From the NCBI RefSeq assembly GCF_002934545.1, contig NZ_PTJA01000006.1, positions 248,001 to 312,000 of the forward strand: 64,000 nucleotides of DNA. Reading direction: 5' to 3'. The notes under the pieces are model-generated. The model worked only from the letters and a program-made list of their open reading frames with translations. It was not told the DNA's origin and searched no databases. The stretch is from Lacrimispora xylanisolvens (lineage in GTDB: Bacteria > Bacillota > Clostridia > Lachnospirales > Lachnospiraceae). The position numbers were made by a program, and so were the translations under genes. Every line of letters starts with the position of its first letter. Position 1 is the stretch's first letter. Positions 34,688 through 43,326 of the stretch are shown here, one piece after another.

Positions 34688-35047
34688 TTACATCCTCATT
34701 GTCATACCAGGAGTTTCCTCCTGAGAATCCTCTGATGGTGTTTCGGATGGCACGAGTTCTGTCTGTGTCTCCGCAGCTGCCTGCTCCCTCTGTCGGCGAT
34801 TCTGACGGACGGGTCGTTCTGGTCGTTCTCTTGCAGAGGATGTATCCTGGCCTTCCTGCGGCGCTGACACCTGCTCCATGCGGCTCTCCACATATTCCCG
34901 CACTTGCGCAGGAACTGCTTTTTCATAGGTTTTGTCCAGATAATCCTTTAGCTCCTGTTCAATGGTAAGTTCCTTTTTGTCCATGAAAAAACGGAGTGCT
35001 TCCAGTTTTTCCGATGGAAAAGATACCTTTAGTTCTGACATGCTCAT
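34688..35047 (-). CDS. DUF6103 family protein
   Basis: A 119-residue protein from ATG 35047 (GGAGG 7 nt upstream). Residues 1-60 (SELKVSFPSEKLEALRFFMD, EQELKDYLDKTYEKAVPAQV) are the DUF6103-like helical domain; the rest is Arg/Gln/Glu-rich and disordered, ending ETPGMTMRM, the Met-rich tail shared with other element proteins. Located between the NlpC/P60 and ParM genes. Function unknown. Confidence 0.7.
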   Translation of the reverse strand: MSMSELKVSFPSEKLEALRFFMDKKELTIEQELKDYLDKTYEKAVPAQVREYVESRMEQVSAPQEGQDTSSARERPERPVRQNRRQREQAAAETQTELVPSETPSEDSQEETPGMTMRM

Positions 35048-35095
35048 TGCTTTTCCTCCTTTAATTTTTAATTTTATTTCCGGCAATCACGGCCT

Positions 35096-36199
35096 TTACT
35101 GTGCCGCATTTTTCGCATAAGGTCTTGCATATAGCACCTGCTTGTCTGCATCAAACAGGTCCCTGTACACAACCCGTCCTCTGGAAGATGAGGCGTCCAC
35201 TACCTTGCTGTTGCCGGCATAGATACCCACATGAGTAATATTGAGATAACGTCCGTTTACTTTGTGGCTCCAAAACACAAGATCACCTGGAGCAAGATCG
35301 GCTTTCGAAACGGTCAGACCATTGTTGACACAATATTTTCCCTGCTCAGCAGCGGTACCAGGAAGATTAACCCGCAGCTGACGGTATATCCACTGTACGA
35401 GATAACTACAGTCGGTATAACCTGCCTGACCGCGAAGCTCCTGTGAGTAGGGATCTCCCAGACGGGACAGTGCAAGCTGAACAGCCTGGGAACCAGTTTC
35501 TCCTGCTGCCAGATCAGTGGTCGGATTGACAAACTGTTCCGGCAGCCAATCCGACCACTGATCAAATCGGTCTCCTTCGCCTGTTGCGCCGGTTCCATAC
35601 AAGGCCCGGTAATAAATTTCTGAGGCATTTGCCTGATTTTCGTACGAAATCCTGCGCCCGAGTGTACTTTCCAGATTTCTATAAATTACTGGAAGGGAAG
35701 TAAGCGGCACCGCTGCGGTATAGGTCTCCTCATGCTCCACTCCGTCCTCATCCGACCATGTACGAGTGCGTTCCTCGTAGCGAACGAAGCAGTCAGTAAA
35801 TGACTGATAATCAATCCCTCGCAAGGATTCAGCGCCGAAATACAGAGAATAAAAAATAGCCTTAACCTGTACAGAGTCAAGACTTCCCTCCTCAATCATC
35901 AATGTAATTTCAGCAATAATCACATCCAGCTCCGAATAACTTTTACGCATGTCCTCAATATATTCTCGATAATCCTCCGGTACCTGACCTGAAATAACTC
36001 CGTCATGAAAGGATAGCTGAACAGCGGCGTTGTTATGGTTCGCAGTTCCAGACAAAAGACTGGAAATCATGACAATAATCAGGATAAAAGGTGTTAAAAT
36101 CGCGGCAACGAGAACACCCACCGCCTTCCAGGTCCGTTTATCTGCAGCTGCCATAATTGCTGCCTTTACCGCTAGAGTAATCGTTACAGGATCAGCCAT
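35096..36199 (-). CDS. NlpC/P60 cell-wall hydrolase (VirB1-like)
   Basis: A 367-residue membrane-anchored hydrolase. A membrane helix lies at about 28-50 (VGVLVAAILTPFILIIVMIS). A helical stalk precedes a C-terminal NlpC/P60 domain with catalytic Cys in GYTDCSYLVQW and His in ITHVGIYAGN, followed by VVDASSSRGRV. It corresponds to Tn916 Orf14-type proteins that open peptidoglycan for the transfer channel. It lacks an obvious separate lysozyme domain. AGGAGGTG precedes ATG 36199. Confidence 0.88.
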   Translation of the reverse strand: MADPVTITLAVKAAIMAAADKRTWKAVGVLVAAILTPFILIIVMISSLLSGTANHNNAAVQLSFHDGVISGQVPEDYREYIEDMRKSYSELDVIIAEITLMIEEGSLDSVQVKAIFYSLYFGAESLRGIDYQSFTDCFVRYEERTRTWSDEDGVEHEETYTAAVPLTSLPVIYRNLESTLGRRISYENQANASEIYYRALYGTGATGEGDRFDQWSDWLPEQFVNPTTDLAAGETGSQAVQLALSRLGDPYSQELRGQAGYTDCSYLVQWIYRQLRVNLPGTAAEQGKYCVNNGLTVSKADLAPGDLVFWSHKVNGRYLNITHVGIYAGNSKVVDASSSRGRVVYRDLFDADKQVLYARPYAKNAAQ

Positions 36200-36263
36200 G
36201 GCTGCACCTCCTTTTCGTAAACATGCACACGGATTATCCCCAAAGTGCAGTAAAACTTATTTT

Positions 36264-36767
36264 TTACCACCACTTCTGTCCGAACAGATTCCCCTGCTGC
36301 GGCTCATACTGTTCCTGACTCTGTGCTAACTGAATCGATTTTTCCACTGCCTGTTCCAGAAAGTCCGTATCAAAACCAGCTGAGTGATAACCCTCCAGAA
36401 TGGTATTAAGATAATAATCAGAAGGGGCCCCAAACGGACGCCCATCATTCATAATATACACCATGGCTTTTACTGATCTGCCGCTCAACTCCACAGGAAA
36501 CAGCTCCTTTCGGTAAAAATTTGGATATCCTTCATAATAATCAAGAGCAAGCTCGTCCTGGGGTCGAATTTTCCACAAGAGAACAGGAACCCTTGCACCA
36601 ATAAGAGGTTCCACAGTTGCAACAGCACTACTGCGACTCCCCCGGAACAGCATCTCATAATCTTTCATTTCACTAGTGCCTATTAATTCGGCAGTAGGGC
36701 ACCGATAGGCCATTTGAGTAAGGTTCAAATTACTGCCATAAGCAATATATAAGGTTTCTTTTTTCAT
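36264..36767 (-). CDS. Gamma-glutamylcyclotransferase-like (AIG2) protein
   Basis: A 167-residue GGCT-fold protein. The substrate loop is IAYGSNLN and the catalytic Glu sits in ALDYYEGYPNFYRKE. GGCT enzymes release amino acids from gamma-glutamyl amides as 5-oxoproline. It follows an amidoligase gene by 16 bp; the two are a predicted make-and-remove pair for an amide-linked modification on mobile elements. The C-terminus (QQGNLFGQKWW) extends beyond the usual domain. Confidence 0.85.
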   Translation of the reverse strand: MKKETLYIAYGSNLNLTQMAYRCPTAELIGTSEMKDYEMLFRGSRSSAVATVEPLIGARVPVLLWKIRPQDELALDYYEGYPNFYRKELFPVELSGRSVKAMVYIMNDGRPFGAPSDYYLNTILEGYHSAGFDTDFLEQAVEKSIQLAQSQEQYEPQQGNLFGQKWW

Positions 36768-36783
36768 TTAGGCATTCCTCCTT

Positions 36784-37836
36784 CTACATGGACATAGTAA
36801 TACCGGGGCTTTGCTCTTCTTCCCCGGCCTGATTTGTTTCGTATTCTGTTACTGACTCCGGCTGCGCCGAAATACTCTGCTCCGCCTCCTCTAAATGCCT
36901 TTCTTTTTTCTGCCGTAATCGTTCTTTCTGCTGCTGGGCCTGTGCCGGGTCACGCCAGGCAATACAGCCCTCCAGATGTTCCAACAGATGCAGCCTTGCG
37001 GTTTTGAATTCATCTCCAATAAGACCAAGGCGCAGCAGCCAAGTACGAAACGTATATTTTTCGTTAGTGGTCTGTGTCTTGGTTCGGCTGGCACAACGCT
37101 GATTAAGGGCTTGTGCCGAAATCGCCATACATAGCTGAATGTACGCTTTAATCTTGCCGGCATGAGTAGTGCTGTTGAATAAACGGAACTCCACCGTACC
37201 CTTCTGGAATACACTGTGCAGATTTAAGCAGTGGTAGCGGCTGTCATGGTAATGCTCATGGCTTCCATCCGTGCCGTTATACCAGATGCCGCTGACTTGA
37301 TCCAGCGTTTTGGGTCTCCTACGGTTGAGTTCCTCCAGAAAGCGGCTTTCTACCGGCTTACACCATCGGTGCTGTCTGTCGACAGTCACCTGCAGAGCCT
37401 TATAGATCATATCCTCCTTAGCTGCCATTATATTGGTGATATTGCGCAGCGTGTTAGCGTCAAAAGGTGATGCGTCTATATGCACATGAATGCCGCAGGA
37501 GCCGTTGGTAATTGCACCAGCCTCCCGAAGCTTGCGAATTAGCTCCTGTACCGTTTCGATGTCCTCCCAGCGACAGATAGGGCTGACCATCTCGGTTTTG
37601 TATTCATTTGGCGCGGAAACGATTTGACGTCCGGATCTTTTCTGTGCAGTAATACTGGAATCACTCATAAACTTCCATTTACGCCCCTGAGAATCCAGCG
37701 CAGAATAGGTATCATAACAAGTGCCGTCGTAATGGCTGGCAGTTCCAAAATATTCGGCCGCAATCTTTGCTGCCTGTTCACGAGTCACGCCGGTCATCTC
37801 AATTTCAATGCCAAACCGCTGTTCCTTCATGTCCAT
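36784..37836 (-). CDS. Amidoligase-family enzyme (COOH-NH2 ligase)
   Basis: A 350-residue protein starting RFGIEIEMTGV, the glutamine-synthetase-like first metal strand, with CGIHVHIDAS and GTVEFRLFNSTTHA as later metal/ATP strands. These are the hallmarks of the PF12224-type amidoligases, which use ATP to form amide bonds with peptides or proteins. The C-terminal 60 residues are Gln/Glu-rich and end QSPGITMSM. GGGAG precedes ATG 37836. The partner GGCT gene follows. The substrate is unknown. Confidence 0.85.
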   Translation of the reverse strand: MDMKEQRFGIEIEMTGVTREQAAKIAAEYFGTASHYDGTCYDTYSALDSQGRKWKFMSDSSITAQKRSGRQIVSAPNEYKTEMVSPICRWEDIETVQELIRKLREAGAITNGSCGIHVHIDASPFDANTLRNITNIMAAKEDMIYKALQVTVDRQHRWCKPVESRFLEELNRRRPKTLDQVSGIWYNGTDGSHEHYHDSRYHCLNLHSVFQKGTVEFRLFNSTTHAGKIKAYIQLCMAISAQALNQRCASRTKTQTTNEKYTFRTWLLRLGLIGDEFKTARLHLLEHLEGCIAWRDPAQAQQQKERLRQKKERHLEEAEQSISAQPESVTEYETNQAGEEEQSPGITMSM

Positions 37837-37873
37837 GAGTTATACTCCCTTCGCCATTTATTCCGGACAGTCA

Positions 37874-39703
37874 TCAGCGACCGCCTGCCTTTCCGAACAA
37901 TTTTGCCTTATGCTCCGGTGCATGAACCATCAGGTTATAGCGCTCATTTCCGCATTTATAGAGACACACACCCTGCTGGGGATAACGGATGAGTTCAAAT
38001 TCAGATCTCTCCAGCTGAAGGGTATCCATGTAGAATTTTGCATCAATGGAGCCTGCATTAAAAAGAAACTGGTGAGTCGGGATAGAAAACAGTGGTTTGG
38101 TCAGCTCTCGGATATGCTCTACATTAAAATCCTCCAAATTCTGCGAGGCAAGAATGACGGCGCTTTCCTTTTTACGTACACGTTTCATGAAGTTGCGGAT
38201 ATATTCAATTGCCGTCAGGTTCGTTAGGAACAGATACAGTTCATCAATGCTGGCAGCGGTGTTCCCAGTGGTTAAAAGCTCATTGCTCATATAGGACAAC
38301 ACGTTGAACAGTAAGGCGTTTCGCAGATTTTTACTGGCATTTAACACACCCTTAACACCAAAGGTTATAAAATCATTGCTGGTGATGTTGGTATGGCCGT
38401 TGAAAAACTTAGACTCCGCTCCTTTGCACATGGAATGGAGTCCAAGACATATTTCCCGCAGAGAATCTGCTGTATAAAGCTGTCGTTGACTTTCATCGAA
38501 GTTCTTGTATTCTGTCTCTATAAAGTCGTACAAATCAGAAAGAATGGGGTAATCCGTATGCTTTAAACGGTCAAAATTGCTTCGATCGGTAATACCCCAT
38601 TTCTCATAAAGCCTTCCCAGCATGATTTCGATTGTGTCAATTTCTCTGTCGGTAAAGTCCTTATAGGTGCGAAAAAAATCCTTTAAAAAACTGATGTGCT
38701 GACTGAGCTTGCTACTCTGCCGGAATGCCTGAGGTGCCTCTGTATCCTTTGGGTCGCCGGTTTCATCCCAGCTTTTTGGCTCCAATACATTGATAATGAA
38801 TTCGCCGGACATAAGGTCGATGAAACAGCCACCGAGATTGAGGGTCAGATCCTCGTACTCCATTTCGGGATCTAGTCCAATGATGTGCATGCCGGATTCC
38901 CGCAGGTTACATAAAATGAGCTTAAGAAGGTAGCTCTTGCCTTGACCGGAATTTCCAAGAATAAGGATATTAGCATTGGTTTTGTCATCAGCACGGCGGT
39001 TAAAATCCGCCAGAATGTTACTTCCGAATTTATCCCGGCCAAGGTAGAAGCCGTTGGGATCGGTCTTGCCGGAGTAATTAAAGGGATACAGGTTTGCGAC
39101 CGAGCTGGCAGGAAGTACCCGTTCAAACTGATCTCCAAACACGTTATAGCCGGAGGGCATGGCACACTGGAATCCCTGCTGCTGGCGCAGCATCAGGCGG
39201 TCCACGTTGAGCTTGCTCCGTATGAGTTCGGTTAAAACCTCCGTCTGTAAGAGTTTCAGCTGGTCATAGTCATGGGAAGTCAGCTCTATATACACAGCAA
39301 CATGAAGCAGTGGTTCCCGGCTCCGATGCATCTGCGCCACGATAGTTGCAACATCCTGCAGATTACTTTCCGCTGTGACCGTCTGCTGTAAATCTTGCGT
39401 ACTGGTACTTTGCATACGGTTTTTATTTGCAGCATTTGAGATGATCTTCTTTTCCTCTACCGGGGTAACATGACGGGTATAGAGGTGCAGCGTCACGCCG
39501 TCCTTTTCACCAAGATGACGCAGGATGGCCTGTTCATCAGTGGCAGTTGGGTATTCACGAAGTGCCCACACACATCGGTAGGTATTGCCGCATATAAAGT
39601 GATCAGTATTAAACTTGATTACCGAGGGCGCGATCATATCAAGAAACTCCTGAATTCGTATATCCTTTTGCGATATACTATCAGGATTGCTTTTTTTCGA
39701 CAT
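37874..39703 (-). CDS. VirB4-like conjugation ATPase
   Basis: A 609-residue VirB4/TraC-type ATPase from ATG 39703 (AAAGGAGC 7 nt upstream), preferred over a TTG 6 nt further up. Walker A is GNSGQGKS at 250-257. Typical segments are HIIGLDPEMEYEDL and a late SAVILASQNLEDF. It energises T4SS assembly and DNA passage. The N-terminal domain is present. It lies downstream of a Fic gene that splits it from the PrgI/TraC-like genes. Confidence 0.9.
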   Translation of the reverse strand: MSKKSNPDSISQKDIRIQEFLDMIAPSVIKFNTDHFICGNTYRCVWALREYPTATDEQAILRHLGEKDGVTLHLYTRHVTPVEEKKIISNAANKNRMQSTSTQDLQQTVTAESNLQDVATIVAQMHRSREPLLHVAVYIELTSHDYDQLKLLQTEVLTELIRSKLNVDRLMLRQQQGFQCAMPSGYNVFGDQFERVLPASSVANLYPFNYSGKTDPNGFYLGRDKFGSNILADFNRRADDKTNANILILGNSGQGKSYLLKLILCNLRESGMHIIGLDPEMEYEDLTLNLGGCFIDLMSGEFIINVLEPKSWDETGDPKDTEAPQAFRQSSKLSQHISFLKDFFRTYKDFTDREIDTIEIMLGRLYEKWGITDRSNFDRLKHTDYPILSDLYDFIETEYKNFDESQRQLYTADSLREICLGLHSMCKGAESKFFNGHTNITSNDFITFGVKGVLNASKNLRNALLFNVLSYMSNELLTTGNTAASIDELYLFLTNLTAIEYIRNFMKRVRKKESAVILASQNLEDFNVEHIRELTKPLFSIPTHQFLFNAGSIDAKFYMDTLQLERSEFELIRYPQQGVCLYKCGNERYNLMVHAPEHKAKLFGKAGGR

Positions 39704-39786
39704 AAGCAAGCTCCTTTCGTTTTAACTAACTCAAAAAAACCGCCACTAAAAAGTGACGGCTTGCTGTTAAAAAATATTAAATTGTT

Positions 39787-39827
39787 AACTAGAAAGACCC
39801 CCATTATTACTGGAGGTCTTTCCAGTT
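39787..39827 (-). terminator. Terminator of Fic gene
   Basis: AACTAGAAAGACC pairs with GGTCTTTCCAGTT around a 15-nt loop, starting at the Fic stop codon. A second smaller hairpin (CCGCCACT/AGTGACGG) lies 40 bp further left. Confidence 0.7.
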
Positions 39828-40593
39828 AAAGTTGTTGTTGCTGTGTTTGTTCCTGTGAAATTGCCATTCCAAGATAGCGATCAAGCTGCTCTTCCTCTAG
39901 GGATGCAATCATATTGGAAAATGGTTTAATATCCCGTTCTACTGCATAAGCTTCCAGAACATTAAAATATTCCAGACGGTTTTCCTTTGCGATAGATATT
40001 GGCAAAAAGCCATGAGCCATCAGCTGATAGTTCATGATTAATCTAGAGGTTCTTCCATTTCCATCAGCAAACGGATGAATTCTCACAAACTCAGCATGGG
40101 TCCAGGCAGCAAGCTCAATTACATTTTCTATTGCTCTATCCTGCAAATCCATATAAAATGCTTTTACCTGACGATACATCTCGTTAGGGCTTGGCGGAGT
40201 ATGGGAGGCACCAGAAATATAAACATCTACGTTCCGATATATTCCTCCAATCATAATATTCTCCATTAAAATAGCATGTAAGTCCTTAATAATATGCTCA
40301 TCCAAAGGCTTTTTTTCTGCGATACAGTCTTTTACATACTGATAGGCTTTGTTATGATTAATGACCTCATAAATTTCTCGAAGTTTTTTTCCACCTACGG
40401 ACAGCCCTTCCTCCAATACTACCTTAGTTTCCAGAAGGGTAAGTGTGTTCCCTTCAATTGCTGTAGAATTATGTGTATATTGTAGTTCAAATTGCTGTGC
40501 GTAGCTTTTTACCGTTATTTCAGGGAGTGAATCTTTAATTTGTTCGTAGTCATCTCTCTTTTGAAGTATTACTTTATAATCCAAGCTATCCAC
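39826..40593 (-). CDS. Fic-family AMPylase-like protein, class II autoinhibited
   Basis: A 255-residue Fic protein. The active-site loop is HPFADGNGR, with SGASHTPPSPNEMYR (flap region) before it. An inhibitory-helix motif STAIEG at 43-48 lies N-terminal to the Fic core, which makes it class II: the glutamate (E47) blocks ATP until relieved. It should transfer AMP or another nucleotide group to a protein target; the target is unknown. It has its own terminator and sits inside the T4SS gene series, so it reads as inserted cargo. Confidence 0.88.
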   Translation of the reverse strand: MDSLDYKVILQKRDDYEQIKDSLPEITVKSYAQQFELQYTHNSTAIEGNTLTLLETKVVLEEGLSVGGKKLREIYEVINHNKAYQYVKDCIAEKKPLDEHIIKDLHAILMENIMIGGIYRNVDVYISGASHTPPSPNEMYRQVKAFYMDLQDRAIENVIELAAWTHAEFVRIHPFADGNGRTSRLIMNYQLMAHGFLPISIAKENRLEYFNVLEAYAVERDIKPFSNMIASLEEEQLDRYLGMAISQEQTQQQQL

Positions 40594-40664
40594 TCCTTTC
40601 TTCTCTATTCCTAATATGATATTTTACCATGTTTTGGTTATTTATTCAATGCAAGACTAAGATA

Positions 40665-41252
40665 TTAATCATTAAGTATCACCCAACGCTCACCGTCATA
40701 ATTCTCAAATTTTTCGGTTGTAACATTCTGTTCAAAATAGACTGCCAGTAATCGCTTAATATCTTCCTTGCCAGCTCGTTGTGCAATAAATCCCTGCTCC
40801 CGCAAGATTTTCTCTATGCGATTTAAATAAGGGAAAACCTCGCTTTCCTTTTCGTTACAAAGCCGTATGATGACGAGGAATTCCCGTGCTGTTGCCATCT
40901 GCACCTGTATACGATCAAGATGAAGGAAATCCAACTCCAGCAACTTCCGCACAGCCGTTTTATCCTCCTGATCCATACGGCTTCGCAAAAATCGCTTATT
41001 ATCCTCGTAGCTCTCCCGGCTATTGAGACAAAGGAATTCTAGCTCAGCAAATCCTTTGAGAACAGTCATCAACGCATATATACGAGCTGATATACTTTCT
41101 TCTGATAAAACAGAAATATTTGTGGGCTTAATCATAAAATATACCAGACGATCGCTCCTGTAGGTTTCAAGACAATAATCCATCACCTCTCTGGTTCCAA
41201 TCAGTTGACGGGTGACCTGGCGCTGTCTTGTACTTTTCTGTTCTTTACTCAT
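40665..41252 (-). CDS. TraC-like conjugation protein of Tn1549-type ICE
   Basis: A 195-residue protein whose start ATG 41252 overlaps the PrgI-like stop by 3-4 bp. It contains RQLIGTREVMDYCLETYRSD and a helical rest (ELEFLCLNSRESYEDNKRFL, GKEDIKRLLAVYFEQN). It resembles an N-terminal VirB4/TraC fragment that many Clostridia ICEs encode as a separate protein. Coupling to PrgI supports a channel-assembly role. Confidence 0.65.
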   Translation of the reverse strand: MSKEQKSTRQRQVTRQLIGTREVMDYCLETYRSDRLVYFMIKPTNISVLSEESISARIYALMTVLKGFAELEFLCLNSRESYEDNKRFLRSRMDQEDKTAVRKLLELDFLHLDRIQVQMATAREFLVIIRLCNEKESEVFPYLNRIEKILREQGFIAQRAGKEDIKRLLAVYFEQNVTTEKFENYDGERWVILND

Positions 41253-41512
41253 TTTGGATACCCCCATTCGTAGGTCTGCTGTTTCGTTAAAAAGAAAGCG
41301 CAGGAATATTTAATAAAGTCAAGGATACTGATATCATCAAAACGTATTGTCAAAAAGGCATAAAGGGCGGTGATCACAATAGGTGGCAAAAGCCACAGCT
41401 GCACAAATGCAAACACAGATATTAAAAGCCCCACTCCAATGATGCCAATATCCCGCAGCTGCCACAACCAGAGTGTGGCCCTTGATTTTAAGTTATCGGG
41501 ATAGATGTACAT
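41249..41512 (-). CDS. PrgI/VirB3-like membrane protein
   Basis: An 87-residue protein with two adjacent membrane helices (IGIIGVGLLISVFAFVQLWL and PIVITALYAFLTIRF) between short charged ends, the PrgI/TcpE layout. It is an inner-membrane part of the conjugation channel. It is followed, with overlap, by the TraC-like gene. Confidence 0.8.
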   Translation of the reverse strand: MYIYPDNLKSRATLWLWQLRDIGIIGVGLLISVFAFVQLWLLPPIVITALYAFLTIRFDDISILDFIKYSCAFFLTKQQTYEWGYPK

Positions 41513-41550
41513 GCGTATTCCTCCTGTTCCTTTCTAAATCTAGTTAATAG

Positions 41551-41588
41551 GCGATTCCCCGCAGCACATGCTCCACACAGGGAATCGC
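41551..41588. repeat. Inverted repeat between DUF4406-like and PrgI-like genes
   Basis: GCGATTCC at 41551-41558 pairs with GGAATCGC at 41581-41588. It lies in the 166-bp gap upstream of the PrgI gene. It may be an attenuator or processing site. Confidence 0.6.
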
Positions 41589-41678
41589 TACAGTCCATCA
41601 TATAGGCTGCCGAGAGTTAACGGCTTTATCAATATCGTATTCCGGTGGATGGCCCTTCCTCTGGCATAAATTCCTTTC

Positions 41679-42008
41679 TTATTTTCTATGCTCCATAATT
41701 TCCTCTTCTGATACTTTCCTAACTGGTATACCCAGCTGTTCGGCCTCTTTAAGCTCGTAAAGCATTCCGGTGCTGACGCAGGAACCGCACAGCCATAATT
41801 CCTCACATGTAATGAGTATCCGAAGTCCCATTTGAATTCCGATTTTCCGTTCTTTAGGAACCATATCATCCAGCAGCTGGGGATAAATCAGATGCACCGC
41901 CACCGGGGCACAGTTCTGCGAGATGGCATAGCGGCAGGCTTCCTGTGCAAACCTTATATTTCGTTCAACCTCACCTGCATAGGGGGAACAGATATATACC
42001 AGCTTCAT
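41679..42008 (-). CDS. DUF4406-like (nucleoside deoxyribosyltransferase-fold) protein
   Basis: A 109-residue protein: MKLVYICSPYAGEVERNI, then PVAVHLIYPQLLDDM and LWLCGSCVSTGMLYELKEAE. This is the small DUF4406/DUF7768-type fold related to nucleoside 2-deoxyribosyltransferases, frequent on phages and ICEs. Activity is not established. It overlaps the VirB6-like gene stop by 4 bp. Confidence 0.8.
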   Translation of the reverse strand: MKLVYICSPYAGEVERNIRFAQEACRYAISQNCAPVAVHLIYPQLLDDMVPKERKIGIQMGLRILITCEELWLCGSCVSTGMLYELKEAEQLGIPVRKVSEEEIMEHRK

Positions 42009-42907
42009 TTTGCCACCGCCTTCACAATGGTCTTTGTGATATTCATGGCAGCCTGCCCGGCATAAACAGCACTCATAAAGTTGGCTTTCGTACTGGTATC
42101 CAGCCCGAAGGCTCCGGCGATCCGGGGTATTTCTCCTGCTGCCAGCATCAGGCCTAACCCCAGCAGAGCATTATCCTTAATCACCATCAGACCGGCGATG
42201 AGAATGGTGGCCTGCAGAAAAGCAGTCAGACACAGACCTACAATCTGCTTACACCAGCCAGTAAAACCGTCGATGTATCCACGGGGAACAGAAAACATAT
42301 ATAGACTCCCCACTGCAATCTGAATGATCAGGATTCCTCCGCGCTTAAGATTTGCAAAAAACACCTTGATTACGGCATAACCCATCATAATCAGGATAAA
42401 TAGCATCATGATGGGGCTGGTGATAATGCCCAGCCCGCCGAAAACACCAATGCTGCCTGCACTTTCAAGGCTGCCTGCTGCAGAAAGCTCGCTTATAATG
42501 TTGCCTGCAAGAGTGTTTAACCCGCTTCCAGAGCCGGTTATGCCAGTTGCCAGGCTGCTCTGCAGAGAAATAGACAGCTTGTAAAGCTCTACCGGAACTG
42601 TAGAAAATAGTCCTACCGCCATAAAGCCCTTAATAGCATTAAGAGCAGTATCTCGGATACTTCCTCTTCCGGACTGATATTCAATCGCACATTCAAACAT
42701 GGACACTACTAGCCCGGTACCATAGAGCGACCAAGACAGGTAAACAAAAAACAGCACTATAGACTTAACCCAGCTCATCTCAAACAAATCTGCACCCATA
42801 CCACCCATGGCAGAAAAGAAATTTCCGAGAAATCCTATAATCTGACCATAAATCCAATCAAGAATCTGACCCAGCACCGTATCTGCTACAAAGTCCCATA
42901 TGAACAT
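42005..42907 (-). CDS. VirB6/TrbL-like membrane channel protein
   Basis: A 300-residue polytopic membrane protein. The start MFIWDFVADTVLGQILDW is the pattern of Clostridia CD1112-like VirB6 proteins. About six hydrophobic segments are visible (such as IVLFFVYLSWSLYG, ITSPIMMLFILIMMGYAVI, FLQATILIAGLMVI), with a Gly/Ser-rich loop in the middle. It forms the inner-membrane part of the conjugation pore. AGGTGATG precedes ATG 42907. Confidence 0.85.
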   Translation of the reverse strand: MFIWDFVADTVLGQILDWIYGQIIGFLGNFFSAMGGMGADLFEMSWVKSIVLFFVYLSWSLYGTGLVVSMFECAIEYQSGRGSIRDTALNAIKGFMAVGLFSTVPVELYKLSISLQSSLATGITGSGSGLNTLAGNIISELSAAGSLESAGSIGVFGGLGIITSPIMMLFILIMMGYAVIKVFFANLKRGGILIIQIAVGSLYMFSVPRGYIDGFTGWCKQIVGLCLTAFLQATILIAGLMVIKDNALLGLGLMLAAGEIPRIAGAFGLDTSTKANFMSAVYAGQAAMNITKTIVKAVAK

Positions 42908-43326
42908 GGCATCACCTCCAAAAAAAGAGCCCTTTCAGGCTCCTATCAATACAAATTAAGTCAGTTTACATCTAATTAACTTCCATTTCATTAAATTAAA
43001 AAAAGCCCTCCGAGAGATTCGGAAAGCATTACTTGACATTTTATCTTTTCTGAGTTTACATGGTATTGGCGGGGTTTCCCCGACAATAAAAAACGTCATG
43101 GCAGGCTGATGTGCTGGAACACATCAACCCTGCGCTAAGGTGAACTGAGCACCCGGCACAACCGCAAAGCGGCACCACGACAAGATTATTATACTGCATC
43201 TGTCGGTGCGGCACAAGATGAAAAAATAAGCGTGTGCATGGGAAATGGGGTGTACTTACCCCCGCCTTTGCATGCGCTTTTATAATACGGGAAATTCCCG
43301 ACCACATTATGAAAGGTCGGGATACT
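42908..43326. other. Structured gap between T4SS genes and rightward cargo
   Basis: About 420 bp. A GAGCC/GGCTC hairpin lies near 42929-42944. A cluster of short perfect hairpins follows: CGGGG/CCCCG at 43070-43082, TGATGTG/CACATCA at 43107-43126, CCGC/GCGG at 43162-43172, in a GC-rich block that ends near 43230. At 43295-43323, TCCCGACC/GGTCGGGA brackets the putative ribosome site of the next gene. A small RNA is plausible; the leftward frame across the block looks spurious. Confidence 0.45.

Noticed and set aside
37808-38227. Rightward frames across the amidoligase/VirB4 junction
   Set aside because: They overlap two well-supported leftward genes antisense and show no domain.
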